From assembly GCF_051014685.1 (NCBI RefSeq), contig NW_027478922.1, positions 248,001 to 312,000 of the forward strand: a stretch of 64,000 nucleotides of DNA. Direction: 5' to 3'. Within the stretch, counting starts at the first letter, position 1. Each line of letters starts with the position of its first letter. Positions 38,501-50,549 of this stretch are shown here, one piece after another. The position numbers and the translations under genes were made by a program. The stretch comes from Ptiloglossa arizonensis. Its lineage: Eukaryota; Arthropoda; Insecta; Hymenoptera; Colletidae. The notes beneath the pieces are model-generated. The model did no database searches. It was not told the origin of the DNA and saw nothing but the letters and a program-made list of their open reading frames with translations.

Positions 38501-38838
38501 ACTTTTCCCCTAGGCCGTTCTGGTTATTCGTTTCGAGCATCAGAACTGTGATAATTTTGAGTTTCTCAACCGTTTCTTACCTCCAAACTGCCATATCTCG
38601 CGAACGGATTGACCAATCCGCAAAATTTCTGTTGCATCTGAAAGTAGAAACTCGCCCGATTACAACGGTATGCGTACTTTTCCCCTAGGCTGTTCTAGTT
38701 ATTCGTTTCGAGCATCAGAACTGCGAAAATGTTGAGTTTCTCAAGCGTTTCTTACCTCCAAACTGCCATATCTCGCGAATGGATTGACCAATCCGCAAAA
38801 TTTCTGTTGCATCTGAAAGTAGAAGCTCGCCCGATTAC
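35515..38838. repeat. CACTC-headed long unit, 19 monomers (3324 bp)
   Basis: The order is CACTC, CAAAA, CAG, CAAAA (TTATGCG), CTGG (AAATTGCC), ACCG (CCTAAACCG), ACCG, TCG, GTT, TGTG, TCCG, CCCC-like (CTTTCCACC), TAC, TCCG, CAAAA, CAG, TCCG, CTGG and CTG. From here rightward the CACTC monomer usually reads CGTTTCTCAC instead of CGTTTCTTAC. Confidence 0.85.
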
Positions 38839-40587
38839 AACGGTATGCGCACTCATCCCCTAGGCAGTTCTAGTTAATCGTTTCGAGCATCAGAACTGCG
38901 AAAATTTGAGTTTCTCAAGCGTTTCTCACTTCCAAACTGTCATATCTCGCGAACGGATTGACCAATCCGCAAAATTTCTTATGCATCTGAAAGTAGAAAC
39001 TCGCCCGATTACAACGGTATGCGTACTTTTCCCCTAGGCCGTTCTAGTTATTCGTTTCGAGCATCAGAACTGCAAAAATTTTGAGTTTCTCAAGCGTTTC
39101 TTACTTCCAAACTGCCATATCGCGCGAACAGATTGACCAATCCGCAAAATTTCTGTTGCATCTGAAAGTAGAAACTCGTCCGATTACAACGGTATGCGTA
39201 CTTTTCCCCTAGTCCGTTCTAGTTATTCGTTTCGAGCATCAGAACTGCGAAAATTTTGGGTTTCTCAAGCGTTTCTTACCTCCAAACTGCCATATCTCGC
39301 GAACGGATTGACCAATCCGCAAAATTTCTGTTGCATTTGAAAGTAGAAGCTCGCCCGATTACAACGGTGTGCGTACTTTTCCCCTAGGCCGTTCTAGTTA
39401 TTCGTTTCGAGCATCAGGACTGCGAAAATTTTGAGTTTCTCAAGCGTTTCTTACCTCCAAACTGCCATATCTCGCGAACAGATTGACCAATCCGCAAAAT
39501 TTCTGTTGCATCTGAAAGTAGAAACTCGCCCGATTACAACTGTATGCGTACTTTTCCCCTAGTCCGTTCTAGTTATTCGTTTCGAGCATCAGAACTGCGA
39601 AAATTTTGAGTTTCTGATGCGTTTCTTACTTCCAAACTGCCATATCTCGCGAACGGATTGACCAATCCGCAAAATTTCTGTTGCATCTGAAAGTAGAAAC
39701 TCGCCCGATTACAACGGTATGCGTACTTTCCACCTAGGCCGTTCTAGTTATTCGTTTCGAGCATCAGAACTGCGAAAATTCTGTGTTTCTCAAGCGTTTC
39801 TTACCTCCAAACTGCCATATCTCGCGAATGGTGTGACCAATCCGCAAAATTTCTGTTGCATCTGAAAGTAGAAACTCGCCCGATTACAACTGTATGCGTA
39901 CTTTTCCCCTAGTCCGTTCTAGTTATTCGTTTCGAGCATCAGAACTGCGAAAATTTTGAGTTTCTCAAGCGTTTCTTACCTCCAAACTGCCATATCTCGC
40001 GAACGGATTGACCAATCCGCAAAATTTCTGTTGCATCTGAAAGTAGAAACTCGCCCGATTACAACGGTATGCGTACTTTTCCCCTAGGCCGTTCTAGTTA
40101 TTCGTTTCGAGCATCAGAACTGCAAAAATTTTGAGTTTCTCAAGCATTTCTTACTTCCAAACTGCCATATCTCGCGAACAGATTGACCAATCCGCAAAAT
40201 TTCTGTTGCATCTGAAAGTAGAAACACGTCCGATTACAACGGTATGCGTACTTTTCCCCTAGGCAGTTCTAGTTAATCGTTTCGAGCATCAGAACTGCGA
40301 AAATTTTGAGTTTCTCAAGCGTTTCTTAGCTCCAAACTGCCATATCTCGCGAACGGATTGACCACTCCGCAAAATTTCTGTTGCATCTGAAAGTAGAAAC
40401 TCGCCCGATTACAACTGTATGCGTACTTTTCCCCTAGTCCGTTCTAGTTATTCGTTTCGAGCATCAGAACTGCGAAAATTTTGGGTTTCTCAAGCGTTTC
40501 TTACCTCCAAACTGCCATATCTCGCGAACGGATTGACCAATCCGCAAAATTTCTGTTGCATCTGAAAGTAGAAGCTCGCCCGATTAC
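38839..40587. repeat. CACTC-headed unit, 10 monomers (1749 bp)
   Basis: This is a compacted relative of the 19-mer. The order is CACTC, CAAAA, TCCG, TGTG, TCCG, CCACC copy, TCCG, CAAAA, CAG, TCCG. The third monomer (39188-39362) has a TCCG left part and the GCATTTGAAAG end of the GTT type, so an internal exchange removed several monomers. Private substitutions are TATCGCGCGAAC near 39120 and AATTCTGTG near 39780. Confidence 0.82.
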
Positions 40588-43559
40588 AACGGTATGCGCA
40601 CTCATCCCCTAGGCAGTTCTAGTTAATCGTTTCGAGCATCAGAACTGCGAAAATTTGAGTTTCTCAAGCGTTTCTCACTTCCAAACTGCCATATCTCGCG
40701 AACGGATTGACCAATCCGCAAAATTTCTGATGCATCTGAAAGTAGAAACTCGCCCGATTACAACGGTATGCGTACTTTTCCCCTAGGCCGTTCTGGTTAT
40801 TCGTTTCGAGCATCAGAACTGCAAAAATTTTGAGTTTCTCAAGCGTTTCTTACTTCCAAACTGCCATATCTCGCGAACAGATTGACCAATCCGCAAAATT
40901 TCTGTTGCATCTGAAAGTAAAAACTCGTCCGATTACAACGGTATGCGTACTTTTCCCCTAGGCAGTTCTAGTTAATCGTTTCGAGCATCAGAACTGCGAA
41001 AATTTTGAGTTTCTCAAGCGTTTCTTAGCTCCAAACTGCCATATCTCGCGAACGGATTGACCACTCCGCAAAATTTCTGTTGCATCTGAAAGTAGAAACT
41101 CGCCCGATTACAACGGTATGCGTACTTTTCCCCTAGGCCGTTCTAGTTATGCGTTACGAGCATCAGAACTGCAAAAATTTTGAGTTTCTCAAGCGTTTCT
41201 TACTTCCAAACTGCCATATCTCGCGAACAGATTGACCAATCCGCAAAATTTCTGTTGCATCTGAAAGTAGAAACTCGCCCGATTACAACGGTATGCGTAC
41301 TTTTCCCCTAGGCCGTTCTGGTTATTCGTTTCGAGCATCAGAACTGTGAAAATTTTGAGTTTCTCAACCGTTTCTTACCTGCAAATTGCCATATCTCGCG
41401 AACGGATTGACCAATCCGCAAAATTTTTGTTGCATCTGAAAGTAGAAAGTCGCCCGATTACAACGGTATGCGTACTTTTCCCCTAGACCGTTCTAGTTAT
41501 GCTTGTCGAGCATCAGAACTGCGAAAATTTTGCGCTTCTCAAGCGTTTCTTACATCCAAACCGCCATATCTCGCGAACGGATTGACCAATCCGCAAAATT
41601 TTTGTTGCATCTGAAAGTAGAAAGTCGCCCGATTACAACGGTATGCGTACTTTTCCCCTAGACCGTTCTAGTTATGCTTGTCGAGCATCAGAACTGCGAA
41701 AATTTTGCGTTTCTCAAGCGTTTCTTACCTCCAAACCGCCATATCTCGCGAACGGATTGACTAATCCGCAAAATTTCTGTTGCATCTGAAAGTAGAAACT
41801 CGCGCGATTACAACGGTATGCGTACTTTTCCCCTAGGTCGTCCTAGTTATTCGTTTCGAGCATCAGAACTGCGAAAATTTTGAGTTTCTCAAGCGTTTCT
41901 TACTTCCAAACTGCCATATCTCGCGAACGGATTGACCAGTCCGCAAAATTTCTGTTGCATCTGAAAGTAGAAACTCGCCCGATTACAACTGTATGCGTAC
42001 TTTTCCCCTAGTCCGTTCTAGTTATTCGTTTCGAGCATCAGAACTGCGAAAATTTTGAGTTTCTGATGCGTTTCTTACTTCCAAACTGCCATATCTCGCG
42101 AACGGATTGACCAATCCGCAAAATTTCTGTTGCATCTGAAAGTAGAAACTCGCCCGATTACAACGGTATGCGTACTTTCCACCTAGGCCGTTCTAGTTAT
42201 TCGTTTCGAGCATCAGAACTGCGAAAATTTTGTGTTTCTCAAGCGTTTCTTACCTCCAAACTGCCATATCTCGCGAATGGTGACCAATCCGCAAAATTTC
42301 TGTTGCATCTGAAAGTAGAAGCTCGCCCGATTACAACGGTGTACGTACTTTTCCCCTAGGCCGTTCTAGTTATTCGTTTCGAGCATCAGAACTTCGAAAA
42401 TTTTGAGTTTCTCAAGCGTTTCTTACTTCCAAACTGCCATATCTCGCGAACAGATTGACCAATCCGCAAAATTTCTGTTGCATCTGAAAGTAGAAACTCG
42501 CCCGATTACAACTGTATGCGTACTTTTCCCCTAGTCCGTTCTAGTTATTCGTTTCGAGCATCAGAACTGCGAAAATTTTGAGTTTCTCAAGCGTTTCTTA
42601 CCTCCAAACTGCCATATCTCGCGAACGGATTGACCAATCCGCAAAATTTCTGTTGCATCTGAAAGTAGAAACTCGCCCGATTACAACGGTATGCGTACTT
42701 TTCCCCTAGGCCGTTCTAGTTATGCTTGTCGAGCATCAGAACTGCGAAAATTTTGAGTTTCTCAAGCGTTTCTTACTTCCAAACTGCCATATCTCGCGAA
42801 CAGATTGACCAATCCGCAAAATTTCTGTTGCATCTGAAAGTAGAAACTCGTCCGATTACAACGGTATGCGTACTTTTCCCCTAGGCAGTTCTAGTTAATC
42901 GTTTCGAGCATCAGAACTGCGAAAATTTTGAGTTTCTCAAGCGTTTCTTAGCTCCAAACTGCCATATCTCGCGAACGGATTGACCACTCCGCAAAATTTC
43001 TGTTGCATCTGAAAGTAGAAACTCGCCCGATTACAACTGTATGCGTACTTTTCCCCTAGTCCGTTCTAGTTATTCGTTTCGAGCATCAGAACTGCGAAAA
43101 TTTTGGGTTTCTCAAGCGTTTCTTACCTCCAAACTGCCATATCTCGCGAACGGATTGACCAATCCGCAAAATTTCAGTTGCATCTGAAAGTAGAAACTCG
43201 CCCGATTACAACGGTATGCGTACTTTTCCCCTAGGCCGTTCTGGTTATTCGTTTCGAGCATCAGAACTGTGATAATTTTGAGTTTCTCAACCGTTTCTTA
43301 CCTCCAAACTGCCATATCTCGCGAACGGATTGACCAATCCGCAAAATTTCTGTTGCATCTGAAAGTAGAAACTCGCCCGATTACAACGGTATGCGTACTT
43401 TTCCCCTAGGCTGTTCTAGTTATTCGTTTCGAGCATCAGAACTGCGAAAATGTTGAGTTTCTCAAGCGTTTCTTACCTCCAAACTGCCATATCTCGCGAA
43501 TGGATTGACCAATCCGCAAAATTTCTGTTGCATCTGAAAGTAGAAGCTCGCCCGATTAC
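40588..43559. repeat. CACTC-headed unit, 17 monomers (2972 bp)
   Basis: The order is CACTC, CAAAA (with CTGG), CAG, CAAAA (GCGTTACGAG), CTGG, ACCG, ACCG, TCG, TCCG, CCACC copy, TAC, TCCG, a GGCCG/ATGCTTG copy, CAG, TCCG, CTGG and CTG. The CCACC copy (42162-42334) is 173 bp because GAATGGTGTGACC has become GAATGGTGACC. Length is 17 x 175 minus 3. Confidence 0.85.
42162..42334. repeat. 173-bp monomer with 2-bp deletion
   Basis: The CCCC-like copy reads GAATGGTGACC where its relatives at 37439-37613 and 39712-39886 read GAATGGTGTGACC. One TG of a TGTG dinucleotide pair is lost. It is the only 2-bp length change seen in the window. Confidence 0.85.
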
Positions 43560-44433
43560 AACGGTATGCGCACTCATCCCCTAGGCAGTTCTAGTTAATC
43601 GTTTCGAGCATCAGAACTGCGAAAATTTGAGTTTCTCAAGCGTTTCTCACTTCCAAACTGCCATATCTCGCGAACGGATTGACCAATCCGCAAAATTTCT
43701 GATGCATCTGAAAGTAGAAACTCGCCCGATTACAACGGTATGCGTACTTTTCCCCTAGGCCGTTCTAGTTATTCGTTTCGAGCATCAGAACTGCAAAAAT
43801 TTTGAGTTTCTCAAGCGTTTCTTACTTCCAAACTGCCATATCTCGCGAACAGATTGAACAATCCGCAAAATTTCTGTTGCATCTGAAAGTAGAAACTCGT
43901 CCGATTACAACGGTATGCGTACTTTTCCCCTAGTCCGTTCTAGTTATTCGTTTCGAGCATCAGAACTGCGAAAATTTTGGGTTTCTCAAGCGTTTCTTAC
44001 CTCCAAACTGCCATATCTCGCGAACGGATTGACCAATCCGCAAAATTTCTGTTGCATCTGAAAGTAGAAACTCGCCCGATTACAACGGTATGCGTACTTT
44101 TCCCCTAGGCCGTTCTGGTTATTCGTTTCGAGCATCAGAACTGAGATAATTTTGAGTTTCTCAACCGTTTCTTACCTCCAAACTGCCATATCTCGCGAAC
44201 GGATTGACCAATCCGCAAAATTTCTGTTGCATCTGAAAGTAGAAACTCGCCCGATTACAACGGTATGCGTACTTTTCCCCTAGGCTGTTCTAGTTATTCG
44301 TTTCGAGCATCAGAACTGCGAAAATGTTGAGTTTCTCAAGCGTTTCTTACCTCCAAACTGCCATATCTCGCGAATGGATTGACCAATCCGCAAAATTTCT
44401 GTTGCATCTGAAAGTAGAAGCTCGCCCGATTAC
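43560..44433. repeat. CACTC-headed unit, 5 monomers (874 bp)
   Basis: The order is CACTC, CAAAA (GATTGAACAATCC), TCCG (TTGGGTTTC), CTGG (CTGAGATAA) and CTG. This is the shortest form of the core series seen to the left. Confidence 0.85.
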
Positions 44434-47400
44434 AACGGTATGCGCACTCATCCCCTAGGCAGTTCTAGTTAATCGTTTCGAGCATCAGAACTGCGAAAAT
44501 TTGAGTTTCTCAAGCGTTTCTCACTTCCAAACTGCCATATCTCGCGAACGGATTGACCAATCCGCAAAATTTCTGATGCATCTGAAAGTAGAAACTCGCC
44601 CGATTACAACGGTATGCGTACTTTTCCCCTAGGCCGTTCTAGTTAATCGTTTCGAGCATCAGAACTGCGAAAATTTTGAGTTTCTCAAGCGTTTCTTAGC
44701 TCCAAACTGCCATATCTCGCGAACGGATTGACCACTCCGCAAAATTTCTGTTGCATCTGAAAGTAGAAACTCGCCCGATTACAACGGTATGCGTACTTTT
44801 CCCCTAGGCCGTTCTAGTTATTCGTTTCGAGCATCAGAACTGCAAAAATTTTGAGTTTCTCAAGCGTTTCTTACTTCCAAACTGCCATATCTCGCGAACG
44901 GATTGACTAATCCGCAAAATTTCTGTTGCATCTGAAAGTAGAAACTCGCCCGATTACAACGGTGTGCGTACTTTTCCCCTAGGCCGTTCTAGTTAATCGT
45001 TTCGAGCATCAGAACTGCGAAAATTTGAGTTTCTCAAGCGTTTCTCACTTCCAAACTGCCATATCTCGCGAACGGATTGACCAATCCGCAAAATTTCTGA
45101 TGCATCTGAAAGTAGAAACTCGTCCGATTACAACGGTATGCGTACTTTTCCCCTAGGCCGTTCTGGTTATTCGTTTCGAGCATCAGAACTGTGATAATTT
45201 TGAGTTTCTCAACCGTTTCTTACCTCCAAACTGCCATATCTCGCGAACGGATTGACCAACCCGCAAAATTTCTGTTGCATCTGAAAGTAGAAAGTCGCCC
45301 GATTACAACGGTATGCGTACTTTTCCCCTAGACCGTTCTAGTTATGCTTGTCGAGCATCAGAACTGCGAAAATTTTGAGTTTCTCAAGCGTTTCTTACCT
45401 CCAAACTGCCATATCTCGCGAACGGATTGACTAATCCGCAAAATTTCTGTTGCATCTGAAAGTAGAAGCTCGCCCGATTACAACGGTATGCGCACTCATC
45501 CCCTAGGCAGTTCTAGTTAATCGTTTCGAGCATCAGAACTGCGAAAATTTGAGTTTCTCAAGCGTTTCTCACTTCCAAACTGCCATATCTCGCGAACGGA
45601 TTGACCAATCCGCAAAATTTCTGATGCATCTGAAAGTAGAAACTCGCCCGAATACAACGGTATGCGTACTTTTCCCCTAGGCCGTTCTGGTTATTCGTTT
45701 CGAGCATCAGAACTGTGATAATTTTGAGTTTCTCAACCGTTTCTTACTTCCAAACTGCCATATCTCGCGAACGGATTGACCAATCCGCAAAATTTCTGTT
45801 GCATCTGAAAGTAGAAACTCGCCCGATTACAACGGTATGCGTACTTTTCCCCTAGGCTGTTCTAGTTATTCGTTTCGAGCATCAGAACTGCGAAAATGTT
45901 GAGTTTCTCAAGCGTTTCTTACCTCCAAACTGCCATATCTCGCGAATGGATTGACCAATCCGCAAAATTTCTGTTGCATCTGAAAGTAGAAGCTCGCCCG
46001 ATTACAACGGTATGCGCACTCATCCCCTAGGCAGTTCTAGTTAATCGTTTCGAGCATCAGAACTGCGAAAATTTGAGTTTCTCAAGCGTTTCTCACTTCC
46101 AAACTGCCATATCTCGCGAACGGATTGACCAATCCGCAAAATTTCTGATGCATCTGAAAGTAGAAACTCGCCCGATTACAACGGTATGCGTACTTTTCCC
46201 CTAGGCCGTTCTAGTTATTCGTTTCGAGCATCAGAACTGCAAAAATTTTGAGTTTCTCAAGAGTTTCTTACTTCCAAACTGCCATATCTCGCGAACAGAT
46301 TGACCAATCCGCAAAATTTCTGTTGCATCTGAAAGTAGAAACTCGTCCGATTACAACGGTATGCGTACTTTTCCCCTAGGCAGTTCTAGTTAATCGTTTC
46401 GAGCATCAGAACTGCGAAAATTTTGAGTTTCTCAAGCGTTTCTTAGCTCCAAACTGCCATATCTCGCGAACGGATTGACCACTCCGCAAAATTTCTGTTG
46501 CATCTGAAAGTAGAAACTCGCCCGATTACAACGGTATGCGTACTTTTCCCCTAGGCCGTTCTAGTTATTCGTTTCGAGCATCAGAACTGCAAAAATTTTG
46601 AGTTTCTCAAGCGTTTCTTACTTCCAAACTGCCATATCTCGCGAACAGATTGACCAATCCGCAAAATTTCTGTTGCATCTGAAAGTAGAAAGTCGCCCGA
46701 TTACAACGGTATGCGTACTTTTCCCCTAGACCGTTCTAGTTATGCTTGTCGAGCATCAGAACTGCGAAAATTTTGAGTTTCTCAAGCGTTTCTTACCTCC
46801 AAACTGCCATATCTCGCGAACGGATTGACTAATCCGCAAAATTTCTGTTGCATCTGAAAGTAGAAACTCGCCCGATTACAACGGTGTGCGTACTTTTCCC
46901 CTAGGCCGTTCTAGCTATTCGTTTCGAGCATCAGAACTGCGAAAATGTTGAGTTTCTCAAGCGTTTCTTACCTACAAACTGCCATATCTCGCGAACGGAT
47001 AGACCAATCCGCAAAATTTCTGTTGCATCTGAAAGTAGAAACTCGCCCGATTGCAACGGTATGCGTACTTTCCCCCTAGGCTGTTCTGGATATTCGTTTC
47101 GAGCATCAGAACTGTGAAAATTTTGAGTTTCTCAACCGTTTCGTACCTCCAAACTGCCATATCTCGCGAACGGATTGACCAATCCGCAAAATTTTTGTTG
47201 CATCTGAAAGTAGAAAGTCGCCCGAATACAACGGTATGCGTACTTTTCCCCTAGACCGTTCTAGTTATGCTTGTCGAGCATCAGAACTGCGAAAATTTTG
47301 AGTTTCTCAAGCGTTTCATACATCCAAACTGCCATATCTCGCGAACGGATTGACTAATCCGCAAAATTTCTGTTGCATCTGAAAGTAGAAACTCGCCCGA

Positions 47401-48279
47401 TTACAACGGTGTGCGTACTTTTCCCCTAGGCCGTTCTAGCTATTCGTTTCGAGCATCAGAACTGCGAAAATGTTGAGTTTCTCAAGCGTTTCTTACCTAC
47501 AAACTGCCATATCTCGCGAACGGATAGACCAATCCGCAAAATTTCTATTGCATCTGAAAGTAGAAACTCGCCCGATTGCAACGGTATGCGTACTTTTCCC
47601 CTAGGCTGTTCTGGATATTCGTTTCGAGCATCAGAACTGTGAAAATTTTGAGTTTCTCAATCGTTTCGTACCTCCAAACTGCCATATCTCGCGAACGGAT
47701 TGACCAATCCGCAAAATTTCTGTTGCATCTGAAAGTAGAAACTCGCCCGATTACAACGGTATGCGTACTTTTCCCCTAGGCCGTTCTAGTTATGCTTGTC
47801 GAGCATCAGAACTGCGAAAATTTTGAGTTTCTCAAGCGTTTCTTACTTCCAAACTGCCATATCTCGCGAACGGATTGACCAATCCGCAAAATTTCTGTTG
47901 CATCTGAAAGTAGAAACTCGCCCGATTACAACGGTATGCGTACTTTTCCCCTAGGCCGTTCTGGTTATTCGTTTCGTGCATCAGAACTGTGATAATTTTG
48001 AGTTTCTCAACCGTTTCTTACCTCCAAACTGCCATATCTCGCGAACGGATTGACCAATCCGCAAAATTTCTGTTGCATCTGAAAGTAGAAACTCGCCCGA
48101 TTACAACGGTATGCGTATTTTTCCCCTAGGCTGTTCTAGTTATTCGTTTCGAGCATCAGAACTGCGAAAATGTTGAGTTTCTCAAGCGTTTCTTACCTCC
48201 AAACTGCCATATCTCGCGAATGGATTGACCAATCCGCAAAATTTCTGTTGCATCTGAAAGTAGAAGCTCGCCCGATTAC
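44434..48279. repeat. CACTC-headed long unit, 22 monomers (3846 bp)
   Basis: This opens the right-hand zone. It contains a 7-mer starting at 44958: a 174-bp TGTG/TTAATCG copy, CTGG with CCAACCC, ACCG, CACTC, CTGG preceded by GAATAC, CTG and CACTC. It also contains two tandem copies of an ACCG, TGTG (TAGCTATT), ATTGC trimer (46705-47754). The 7-mer recurs at 48629, 50724, 53868, 58757 and 62778. Confidence 0.85.
46705..47754. repeat. Tandem trimer HOR (2 x 525 bp)
   Basis: 46705-47229 and 47230-47754 each contain ACCG, a TGTG monomer with TAGCTATTCG and AAAATGTTG, and an ATTGC monomer (TTCTGGATA, TTTCGTACC). Small differences include TCATACATCC and TTCTATTGC in the second copy. The trimer pair is present again at 55787-56833 and 60679-61728. 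Confidence 0.88.
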
Positions 48280-50549
48280 AATGGTATGCGCACTCATCCC
48301 CTAGGCAGTTCTAGTTAATCGTTTCGAGCATCAGAACTGCGAAAATTTGAGTTTCTCAAGCGTTTCTCACTTCCAAACTGCCATATCTCGCGAACGGATT
48401 GACCAATCCGCAAAATTTCTGATGCATCTGAAAGTAGAAACTCGCCCGATTACAACGGTATGCGTACTTTTCCCCTAGGCCGTTCTAGTTATTCGTTTCG
48501 AGCATCAGAACTGCAAAAATTTTGAGTTTCTCAAGCGTTTCTTACTTCCAAACTGCCATATCTCGCGAACGGATTGACTAATCCGCAAAATTTCTGTTGC
48601 ATCTGAAAGTAGAAACTCGCCCGATTACAACGGTGTGCGTACTTTTCCCCTAGGCCGTTCTAGTTAATCGTTTCGAGCATCAGAACTGCGAAAATTTGAG
48701 TTTCTCAAGCGTTTCTCACTTCCAAACTGCCATATCTCGCGAACGGATTGACCAATCCGCAAAATTTCTGATGCATCTGAAAGTAGAAACTCGTCCGATT
48801 ACAACGGTATGCGTACTTTTCCCCTAGGCCGTTCTGGTTATTCGTTTCGAGCATCAGAACTGTGATAATTTTGAGTTTCTCAACCGTTTCTTACCTCCAA
48901 ACTGCCATATCTCGCGAACGGATTGACCAACCCGCAAAATTTCTGTTGCATCTGAAAGTAGAAAGTCGCCCGATTACAACGGTATGCGTACTTTTCCCCT
49001 AGACCGTTCTAGTTATGCTTGTCGAGCATCAGAACTGCGAAAATTTTGAGTTTCTCAAGCGTTTCTTACCTCCAAACTGCCATATCTCGCGAACGGATTG
49101 ACTAATCCGCAAAATTTCTGTTGCATCTGAAAGTAGAAGCTCGCCCGATTACAACGGTATGCGCACTCATCCCCTAGGCAGTTCTAGTTAATCGTTTCGA
49201 GCATCAGAACTGCGAAAATTTGAGTTTCTCAAGCGTTTCTCACTTCCAAACTGCCATATCTCGCGAACGGATTGACCAATCCGCAAAATTTCTGATGCAT
49301 CTGAAAGTAGAAACTCGCCCGAATACAACGGTATGCGTACTTTTCCCCTAGGCCGTTCTGGTTATTCGTTTCGAGCATCAGAACTGTGATAATTTTGAGT
49401 TTCTCAACCGTTTCTTACCTCCAAACTGCCATATCTCGCGAACGGATTGACCAATCCGCAAAATTTCTGTTGCATCTGAAAGTAGAAACTCGCCCGATTA
49501 CAACGGTATGCGTACTTTTCCCCTAGGCTGTTCTAGTTATTCGTTTCGAGCATCAGAACTGCGAAAATGTTGAGTTTCTCAAGCGTTTCTTACCTCCAAA
49601 CTGCCATATCTCGCGAATGGATTGACCAATCCGCAAAATTTCTGTTGCATCTGAAAGTAGAAACTCGCCCGATTACAACGGTATGCGCACTCATCCCCTA
49701 GGCAGTTCTAGTTAATCGTTTCGAGCATCAGAACTGCGAAAATTTGAGTTTCTCAAGCGTTTCTCACTTCCAAACTGCCATATCTCGCGAACGGATTGAC
49801 CAATCCGCAAAATTTCTGATGCATCTGAAAGTAGAAACTCGCCCGATTACAACGGTATGCGTACTTTTCCCTAGGCTGTTCTAGTTATTCGTTTCGAGCA
49901 TCAGAACTGCGAAAATGTTGAGTTTCTCAAGCGTTTCTTAGCTCCAAACTGCCATATCTCGCGAACGGATTGACCACTCCGCAAAATTTCTGTTGCATCT
50001 GAAAGTAGAAACTCGCCCGATTACAACTGTATGCGTACTTTTCCCCTAGTCCGTTCTAGTTATTCGTTTCGAGCATCAGAACTGCGAAAATTTTGGGTTT
50101 CTCAAGCGTTTCTTACCTCCAAACTGCCATATCTCGCGAACGGATTGACCAATCCGCAAAATTTCTGTTGCATCTGAAAGTAGAAACTCGCCCGATTACA
50201 ACGGTATGCGTACTTTTCCCCTAGGCCGTTCTGGTTATTCGTTTCGTGCATCAGAACTGTGATAATTTTGAGTTTCTCAACCGTTTCTTACCTCCAAACT
50301 GCCATATCTCGCGAACGGATTGACCAATCCGCAAAATTTCTGTTGCATCTGAAAGTAGAAACTCGCCCGATTACAACGGTATGCGTATTTTTCCCCTAGG
50401 CTGTTCTAGTTATTCGTTTCGAGCATCAGAACTGCGAAAATGTTGAGTTTCTCAAGCGTTTCTTACCTCCAAACTGCCATATCTCGCGAATGGATTGACC
50501 AATCCGCAAAATTTCTGTTGCATCTGAAAGTAGAAGCTCGCCCGATTAC
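48280..50549. repeat. CACTC-headed unit, 13 monomers (2270 bp)
   Basis: The order is CACTC (AATGG start), CAAAA, the 7-mer TGTG, CTGG, ACCG, CACTC, CTGG, CTG, CACTC, then a chimera (49851; CTG left, CAG right, 174 bp from TTTTCCCTAGG), TCCG, CTGG with CGTGCATC, and CTG with GCGTATTTTTC. The last two match 47930-48279. Confidence 0.85.
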